Assembly: GCA_016203215.1 (NCBI GenBank)
Contig: JACQNF010000028.1
Coordinates: forward strand, 1-19,177
Length of the DNA stretch: 19,177 bases
DNA from: Candidatus Woesearchaeota archaeon
GTDB lineage: Archaea > Nanobdellota > Nanobdellia > Woesearchaeales > GW2011-AR9
Direction: 5' to 3'
Each line of letters starts with the position of its first letter. Within the stretch, counting starts at the first letter, position 1. Under the pieces are notes generated by a model. The model ran no database searches. It was not told the origin of the DNA and was given only the letters and a program-made list of their open reading frames with translations. Positions 14,201 through 19,177 of this stretch are shown here, in pieces. The position numbers and the translations under genes were made by a program.

Positions 14201-17200
14201 GCAATAGTCTTGCCTTTGACAGGATAGACAATATCAATTTCCTGCTCTAAATCAAAGAGGTACTGCTCTTCACGCAGATTGCTATTTCCATGCTGGTCTG
14301 TGCAGGTCACCGCAAGACCGTATCGCACGCCCAGCAGCCCTGAGAATAGTGCTTTCTTGTTCAGCTCTTCTGCAGAGACGGCAACAGTTTTTGTTTCTCC
14401 CTGCGGAAGGAGTTGGTTGAGAACAAAAGTACAACCCATCAGTTCGTTGACATCCTCTAAATGAACATCGAGCTGCGAAGTTGTTCCACTCGTTGACGTC
14501 GTCGCGACAATCGAGAACGCAGGAGGGATAACGTCGATGTAGAGTGCTCCTTGCTGCACTTGTTCCTGATTGGAAAATACATCCTCTGAATAGAAATACA
14601 CTGCAAACATCTCGCCTTCCGGCTTGGCGGTAGCAACACTCTGTTGTTGAGAGATATTGACAAAGATACTTTCTTTTGAAGATAATCCTTTAAACGAAAG
14701 AGAATCAAAACGGTCAGAAGTGCAGGTGTTCGTCACTCCCGCCGGCGTCACACAGTAATAAAAATTCTTGAGAGTATTCCCTTGGCCGGGCTTTGGAGAA
14801 GAAGAGTCAGCAACAAACTCGACCACCGATTGTGCAAGAGTGACAATCGGCGAACCCGCAAGCACGGTTGTGGGTGGAGTGACGTCAACGGCACAAGCAG
14901 TGGTACTGCCTTTGACTTCAGCACAATCGTCTTGTCCATCCACATCCCCGTCCTTGATGCAACGCGCCCCATCCCACGCGCAGCGACCCCACGAGCAACG
15001 ATCCCCAGATAATTCGAGACGATTGAAATTGTCTTTCCGTACTCCGCCGGCACCAACACACTCCATTTCTGAAGTATAGCTATAACACGTCGCATCGGGA
15101 GTGGGGACCTCATTACACTTCTCACAGCTGGTCAATTCCGGATTCGCAAAACAACGTCCAAGACTCGAGCAGACCCGAGGAGTACAAAAATAATTTTCCA
15201 AGAAACTTGCCCCGGGACTGCAGAGAGAACATTGGTCATCTTGCGAGTACTCTTTCTCAACACAGTAACCAGCACCAGTTTCTGGAGAAGTCGCCAACGG
15301 GCTAAATATCCCCGCGGCATAAAGATAACTATAATCTACAAGCAGCGGATTTGCGGCCGTATCCACCCATTCACAAGAAGAACTAAAGCAATTGTTTTTC
15401 TCACATGCGTTTCTACTGTTATAATCAAAACAGCTTTCGACCGCTGCGCAGCTGCTGCATTGGTTCGCGATCGTCTTCGCGGAAAAATCATAGTAACAAA
15501 AATTATCGTCGTTAGGGCCGTAACATACCTCTGAAGACGCAGAAAGCCCAAACGGAGCAGTATTGACGGCACAAATCCCGCCATCTTTACAGCTTGCGGT
15601 CGTCGCTGTTGTCTGTGCGCAGAACCACGTGTTGCCCAGAGAAGAGCAGTCCTGCACTGCCGTAAGGGTATTCTCATCAGTACACGTAAGAACGGTTTGT
15701 CTTTCTTCAACGGTACAGAATGAAGACCACAATTGATTTTCCGTAGAATAGCGGCCTTCGCACTCTTTATCGCCAAGCGTTATTGTTGCTGCGACCGCTT
15801 CCTTGGATGAAAGAGCAGAATCAAAGACTGCGGCCAAAGTATAGGTATACGTTTTACCCCACTCCAAGTTTTCTTCATCGATAAGAGTAGTATCTGCACC
15901 AGAAACCGAACGGGTGTACACGGTTTTCTCACTTTCTTTTTTCACAAGTGTGTAGCTTGCAACTTTAGGACATGGTTTTTTCCACTCTAAACGAACTTTC
16001 CGTTCACCGGGAACGGCGCGTGCAGTAAATACTTCCACATTCTTTTGAGGATTTGCCCCTTCTGGGGTGCATTCACCTTTCAACGGTGCAAGGAAAAGAT
16101 CAAGCGAGAGTGCTTGCCCAGATGCGATGGTAATCGTATGGATCGGTGAAGAGAATTCCTGAAACGTCGCTGAAATCGTATGCTCTTTACCGTCGGCAGG
16201 AAGAGCTATGCTGTACATCCCAATAGCGTTTCCGTCACCGTACTGCGACTTCCCCTTGAAGAAACCGTCGACGTAGATTGAGACACCGTACGTTTTCTCA
16301 CCGTTCACGAACGTCGTTCCCTGCACGCCTTGAAATGCTGCTTTCAACAGCGTGACTTCAAACGTCGTCGTACCGTCACTAACTGTTTTTGTTAGTTCCT
16401 GCGAGACGAAGCCGACTGCGCTGACGAGGACACCATAATTTCCCGCAGGGGCATTAGAGATGGACGCCGAACCTTGCGCATCTGTCTTTTGGGTCTGTTG
16501 GACGGGACCTTTCCACGCGACCGTCACACCGGGCAACGGCTTGCCGTTGATATCACGAACAAGAACAATCACCGTAGCAGCTCCTGCTGCTTTCTGCAAG
16601 GTAAAATCACGCGTTGTAGAGGGGCCGGCAGACACAGAAATGGAAAGGACGTGATCGAGATATCCGGGAGCGGACGCTTTGACAGAGTAGGTTGAAGGAA
16701 TAAGTTTCGGGAAAGAATATTTCCCTGATGCGTCAGACACCACAGTGCGCGTTGTGGCAAGTATTGACAGCTGCGCTCCTGAGATGGGTTTTCCCGACGC
16801 ATCGCTAACCACACCAGAGAGCTCGCCTTCCACTGTTGTTGTTTTACAGTACTGCTGCTGGCAGATCTCCACGGTCATAAAATCAGGATTATAAAAATTG
16901 TAGTTGAGTTGACTCCCCTGTTTTTGCGCTGCAACTTCCGCACATTGTGATTTGAACAGAAGCTGAGGAGCGCAGAACGGTTTGTCTGGCAACGCAACAA
17001 CGCAACAGCCTTTTGTGCACTCCGTCGCCATTTCCGAAGAAAGAATCTCTTTACCGCCTGCTTGAGTGCAGGTGCCAAGAGGGACTTCTTGACAGGCATA
17101 CTTTGAAGCGCTGCAGGTCACGATTGCACATTCGGGAATATCAGCGCATGTTGATCCAGGCTTGAACCAATCTGTAAGTGTGCATCCGCTTCGCGAATCA

Positions 17201-17394
17201 CAATCTTCTTTTGCTGCTTCTTGGGTCACGCCTCCTGCTTTACAAGAAACGTCCGAACTGCCTTGAGGAAAGTAATAACAGCCTGCCGTTTGTGTCTTCT
17301 CTTGGGCAGAAACAAGTGTCACAGAAGCAATCAAAATGAGTGCTAGAAATAATACAGCAGAAGCTACCGCTACTCCTCTTTTTTGCCTTCTCAT
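11236..17394 (-). CDS. Giant multidomain cell-surface protein with C-terminal membrane anchor, 2052 residues
   Basis: A Sec signal peptide (MRRQKRG, hydrophobic core, cleavage probable after Ala30 in LVSA/Q) leads to a cysteine-rich domain (about 35-180). Then come two carboxypeptidase-regulatory-type beta domains (about 190-266 and 268-350), a PEGA-like domain (about 355-440) and a fibronectin type III-like domain (about 450-540, GERKVRLEWKKPC... KTYTYTLAAV). A second cysteine-rich block of disulfide mini-domains follows (about 542-823), then several Ig-like modules beginning with DVTPP-type junctions (about 836, 950, 1140, 1354, 1540 and 1680). A thrombospondin type 3-like Ca-binding segment (about 1764-1863, DGDGDGVADSCDLC and VDSDGDGLPDAWEKQF), one helix (about 1886-1911) and a basic, probably cytoplasmic tail of 140 residues complete it. 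The tail is helix-rich and ends in a lysine/glutamate run. It is likely an adhesin or structural surface protein; no enzyme site is seen. Confidence 0.92.
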   Translation of the reverse strand: MRRQKRGVAVASAVLFLALILIASVTLVSAQEKTQTAGCYYFPQGSSDVSCKAGGVTQEAAKEDCDSRSGCTLTDWFKPGSTCADIPECAIVTCSASKYACQEVPLGTCTQAGGKEILSSEMATECTKGCCVVALPDKPFCAPQLLFKSQCAEVAAQKQGSQLNYNFYNPDFMTVEICQQQYCKTTTVEGELSGVVSDASGKPISGAQLSILATTRTVVSDASGKYSFPKLIPSTYSVKASAPGYLDHVLSISVSAGPSTTRDFTLQKAAGAATVIVLVRDINGKPLPGVTVAWKGPVQQTQKTDAQGSASISNAPAGNYGVLVSAVGFVSQELTKTVSDGTTTFEVTLLKAAFQGVQGTTFVNGEKTYGVSIYVDGFFKGKSQYGDGNAIGMYSIALPADGKEHTISATFQEFSSPIHTITIASGQALSLDLFLAPLKGECTPEGANPQKNVEVFTARAVPGERKVRLEWKKPCPKVASYTLVKKESEKTVYTRSVSGADTTLIDEENLEWGKTYTYTLAAVFDSALSSKEAVAATITLGDKECEGRYSTENQLWSSFCTVEERQTVLTCTDENTLTAVQDCSSLGNTWFCAQTTATTASCKDGGICAVNTAPFGLSASSEVCYGPNDDNFCYYDFSAKTIANQCSSCAAVESCFDYNSRNACEKNNCFSSSCEWVDTAANPLLVDYSYLYAAGIFSPLATSPETGAGYCVEKEYSQDDQCSLCSPGASFLENYFCTPRVCSSLGRCFANPELTSCEKCNEVPTPDATCYSYTSEMECVGAGGVRKDNFNRLELSGDRCSWGRCAWDGARCIKDGDVDGQDDCAEVKGSTTACAVDVTPPTTVLAGSPIVTLAQSVVEFVADSSSPKPGQGNTLKNFYYCVTPAGVTNTCTSDRFDSLSFKGLSSKESIFVNISQQQSVATAKPEGEMFAVYFYSEDVFSNQEQVQQGALYIDVIPPAFSIVATTSTSGTTSQLDVHLEDVNELMGCTFVLNQLLPQGETKTVAVSAEELNKKALFSGLLGVRYGLAVTCTDQHGNSNLREEQYLFDLEQEIDIVYPVKGKTIAQTTVPFQVETKVGSTCVLYDAATNERIVDFLTTEEGMTHQTSPVSLVEGDYVGAHKVICTELITGKTHEDYFDFKIDFTPASVVVELQEGKRVIRHEDDGWQDSFVSAASVLLTCALGEASCKEIFYCLGEQCTPADVSGYLRYDQSFIVKQTTKLCYYATREEELIFEDVSCGNILVEGFGITLEKPQRSTYGGEMWGISATPTFDWQFSTRVPSQECRFDFNSKFDYSTLAKYKWKEKDGAGKYLFEKFPDSVFSSYDSNGGTKTVYVQCTNAEGEHSPVQKMILEYDPTPPVITTASSSPEPVIEGISTLLNVKTDDKSICYFTDTANGKTYPFPGVEERKLDTIHEATFYVDDFVGDKKEYLLSVLCENGAGVLSAPRNVTVHVDYTQKGSITSITPQDAFFKNGPITGEVLTSKTGYCEVKKGNEHILFTETNGKIHRVPLNDTTDGKHTVPLRCFLGDFEQQGEFSYTIDRQAPVIESVDDGNATCGKESWSVLVKTNETAIANYSYIVYTATGSSSTFGGKNVFTKGAMVYQNTVGSDMPLIVPLTGFVVSDQNKSDGNGTKNGTKTNSIKGLIISVSATDKAGNVGLFKESDGVQLTNASASSCVSDTKLPTVSFSVVNSSSCTSRLVSMTCSDSTGCQNYFYGIGKTPETCSPLLPYNGKNMEIASTSYICYRAQDAVGKNISSSTKITFDDGDGDGVADSCDLCANTLAGKAVDGDGCATGQIGGLEGTVDSDGDGLPDAWEKQFDSLTCRLSAISKDSDQNGINDGQEDYDDDSLNNYQEFSNGKNPCVKEVVDKEEKPEETVPSAFVEEPSNGIAWVLLILGIILAVGGLGYLVYEYVNSRKQSAPAVGRAIHPGSVSTGRPSAAVARPGIADQFAAWRRARMVRAKAKERASLFNEFGKGKSLGSLQDLAQKYVERKAEIQPHLQGQEKGVFQKLETIAQQTKSKDISQVVSKSEAESIFERLREISKKKKKEE

Positions 17395-17420
17395 GATCCA
17401 TTTTCATAAATGTTCCGACG

Positions 17421-17428
17421 TTTATAAA
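17421..17428 (-). promoter_or_regulatory. TATA box of the giant surface-protein operon
   Basis: The minus strand reads CATTTATAAACG here. The centre of TTTATAAA is about 30 bases before the ATG at 17394, so a transcript would start about four or five bases before that codon. No ribosome site fits such a short leader, so initiation would be nearly leaderless. An out-of-frame ATG at 17401 lies close by and probably falls before the transcript start. Confidence 0.6.
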
Positions 17429-17463
17429 TGTTTGGGGGTGCTGTCGTCTGGGAGAAAATGAAA

Positions 17464-19177
17464 TTAGGAAGCGACTGAACAATAATATTTTTTAAAGAAA
17501 GTTCCTTTTTCTTGACAGGTTCCAACTTTATTCTCCTTCAAGCTAAAACAAGGATTGTCGATATTCTTCTGAAGGTCACCGCCATTAAATTTTTTGCTGT
17601 CACAACCACAATCATATTGTTCATCATTAAGATTGGCAAAATCAAGTCCTTTAACATTGGTCATAATCTCGCTTGTACAAGCTTCCTTTTCTTCGCCACA
17701 CCCTGCCTCTCCATTACACCAGAAACCGTCTCCTTTGCTAAATGGTTCAAGACCTTGACATTCGCTTGCGACTTCAGTGCATTGAGTTTGTTTTTTAGAC
17801 CCGCACTTGTTTTGAGGTACGGTATCGACATATTGTGGCTGGCTTTCACACGTATTTCCCCGTGTCCCATCACAATAGACTGTTTCCGTGATCCTCTTCT
17901 CAAGAAGATATCCTTTTCCAGCAGAATTTGTATCCCCAAAACAACCAAGACCGTTCCCTTCCACTAATTTCTGAAAACACACCGTTTTACTCTCGGCAGA
18001 AGCTATCACCCAAGTCTGAGGAAGTTGTGGTTTTTCGCGATCGGCAAGGCAACAAGCATGTCCTGCCAGGAAAGGATCGATCGGTTCTTTTGTCAAATCT
18101 CCCGTAGAATCAATATCGGCAGTCCCATCCTTATTTTTATCGACGTAATTTTGATAGGGATACGGGAACGGATGATCCGCATTCCGATGAGGGAGACAGG
18201 GACTAATCGCAATGGCAACCTTGCTTTCACTCGTTTGCGCGTATTTCCCGCAGTAATTGATCTCATATTGCAACGTTAAAGTTGAAGGAGTGCCGACATC
18301 AACAAAAGGAGCGTATTCAAACTGCGAAACGTCATCCATCTCTTTGATTTTATCTTTTTTTCCTTTGAATCCAAGAGGAAATTCAAATGTGTACTCTCGC
18401 TGTTCCGCAAACTGCGAATCTTCCAAAGGGATAAGGCCCAGCAGAATACTTCTCAGGCTGTTGCTTAATGAGAAATGAAATTCACCGAGATTTCCAGAAA
18501 GTGATCTCTCTGGCAGATCGACGTTTACGACAATCTCGTCTTCGGGAGAAACCAAAACAAGCCCTCCTTCAGATCTCAAGGGAAGATTATCATACTTATG
18601 ATGAACATCAATAGTGGATTTGATTGGATTATCCACCAAGATGCGGACTGATTGAGAATCCTGCAGTATACCATCAGAAGCCGTCGCAATAAGGTTATAT
18701 CTTCCCACAGGAGGATTCTCCTGAAAGAAACGGCCTGGCGAATTATCCCCATCTATCAGCAGAGTTGACGAATCGGCAACGACATTTGTAAGTGGAGCTT
18801 GTTCATCAGGATCTCGCGCCATTGTAGTAATATCAATTGTTCCTAACGCACCCTCTTCATCTTGTATTGCGAGGTAATCGTATTCTCCCGCAGGACAGGA
18901 GAGCCGAGAGATATAATCTAACGCAGGAGGGCGGTTTTGCCGCGCAAATGTATATTTTACGGAAGGCGACGAAAACGAAAAGAGAGTATCCTTGTTTGGG
19001 AGATATTCTTTCTTCAACTCGACGCCCAGCGAAGAATAACCTGCCGGCAATTTCCGCACGCACTTGTAATATTCTTTCTCTGATACTGTGGTCAATGCAC
19101 ATACCTGGCCTAGAAGAGATGAGACATCTTTTTCTGAACCAACGGTGTATTCACGACCGATAAGTGTTGGTTCATCG
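17464..19177 (-). CDS. Secreted cysteine-rich surface protein, 5' end outside the window
   Basis: The frame is open from the window edge (first full codon 19174-19176) to the TAA ending at 17464, 570 visible residues. A TTG at 19095 is not the start, because the coding sequence continues upstream (DEPTLIGREYTVGSEKDVSS). The visible N-terminal part includes an Ig/cadherin-like module (IDITTMARDPDEQAPLT... YNLIATASDGILQDS... VRILVDNP). A Ca-type loop (DKNKDGTADID, about residues 345-355) is followed by a C-terminal cysteine-rich region with about 20 cysteines (HACCLADREK, NTCESQPQYVD, CDSKKF). No C-terminal membrane helix or sorting motif is seen, so it is either soluble or held by its missing N-terminus. 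Composition is like that of the giant protein and the 515-residue protein. Its stop lies 69 bases before the giant gene. Confidence 0.9.
   Translation of the reverse strand, partial: DEPTLIGREYTVGSEKDVSSLLGQVCALTTVSEKEYYKCVRKLPAGYSSLGVELKKEYLPNKDTLFSFSSPSVKYTFARQNRPPALDYISRLSCPAGEYDYLAIQDEEGALGTIDITTMARDPDEQAPLTNVVADSSTLLIDGDNSPGRFFQENPPVGRYNLIATASDGILQDSQSVRILVDNPIKSTIDVHHKYDNLPLRSEGGLVLVSPEDEIVVNVDLPERSLSGNLGEFHFSLSNSLRSILLGLIPLEDSQFAEQREYTFEFPLGFKGKKDKIKEMDDVSQFEYAPFVDVGTPSTLTLQYEINYCGKYAQTSESKVAIAISPCLPHRNADHPFPYPYQNYVDKNKDGTADIDSTGDLTKEPIDPFLAGHACCLADREKPQLPQTWVIASAESKTVCFQKLVEGNGLGCFGDTNSAGKGYLLEKRITETVYCDGTRGNTCESQPQYVDTVPQNKCGSKKQTQCTEVASECQGLEPFSKGDGFWCNGEAGCGEEKEACTSEIMTNVKGLDFANLNDEQYDCGCDSKKFNGGDLQKNIDNPCFSLKENKVGTCQEKGTFFKKYYCSVAS

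Noticed and set aside
17240..17482. Minus-strand frame starting before the giant gene, with an ATG at 17401
   Set aside because: The frame runs out of phase through the signal peptide and gives no recognisable product. The predicted transcript start near 17399 would not include its ATG.
17512..17967. 151-codon plus-strand frame opposite the partial surface gene
   Set aside because: The minus-strand frame is open to the window edge and codes for a cysteine-rich exported protein. The plus-strand product shows no coherent domain and no upstream signals.
1..19177. CRISPR array, tRNA, rRNA, insertion sequence or phage genes
   Set aside because: No regularly spaced repeats, RNA-gene core motifs, transposase or integrase motifs, or terminal inverted repeats were noticed by eye. 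Some type IV pilin-like leaders resemble phage membrane proteins, but no structural or replication phage gene is present.

Overview
The window is a compact, almost fully coding stretch that most likely comes from an archaeon, probably of the DPANN group (Woesearchaeota/Pacearchaeota-like). Three things point there: an archaeal-type zinc-finger RPA next to a PF10107-type Holliday-resolvase-like nuclease, TATA-box promoters with short or absent leaders and archaeal GGTG-type Shine-Dalgarno sites, and a long series of proteins with archaeal class III (type IV pilin-like) N-termini. The DPANN placement is a judgement from remembered protein style, not from a search. Every supported gene is on the minus strand, so the text follows transcription from high to low coordinates. 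No stretch of 300 bases lacks a gene. I saw no rRNA, tRNA, CRISPR array, transposase or integrase.

Region A (19177-17464) is the 3' part of a secreted cysteine-rich protein gene whose start lies outside the window. Region B (17394-8554) begins at a TATA box and holds a 2052-residue multidomain surface protein with a signal peptide and a C-terminal membrane anchor, followed by four tightly packed genes for proteins with class III-type N-termini (178, 370, 163 and 174 residues). Region C (8482-1538) begins at a second, internal TATA box (8533-8540) and carries twelve more small or medium genes. Nearly all of them have a short basic N-terminus, a K/R-G or K/R-A site, one hydrophobic helix and an exported C-terminal domain. 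Two, of 53 and 48 residues, are very short. Region D (1464-48) is unrelated housekeeping DNA metabolism: a leaderless rpa gene, then a membrane-anchored PD-(D/E)xK nuclease-like protein.

Regions B and C together look like one dedicated cell-surface apparatus. The giant protein would be the exposed adhesin or scaffold, and about thirteen single-helix pilin-like proteins would form or decorate a filament or membrane complex. Cysteine-rich and Ca-binding (Asp/Asn-Gly rich) segments recur across it. Tight translational coupling (six ATGA overlaps, one 8-base overlap and gaps of 2-33 bases) suggests the products are needed together. No assembly ATPase, polytopic platform protein or prepilin peptidase is in the window, so the link to a secretion or pilus machine is inference. 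None of the genes in B and C has a function I can name with confidence.
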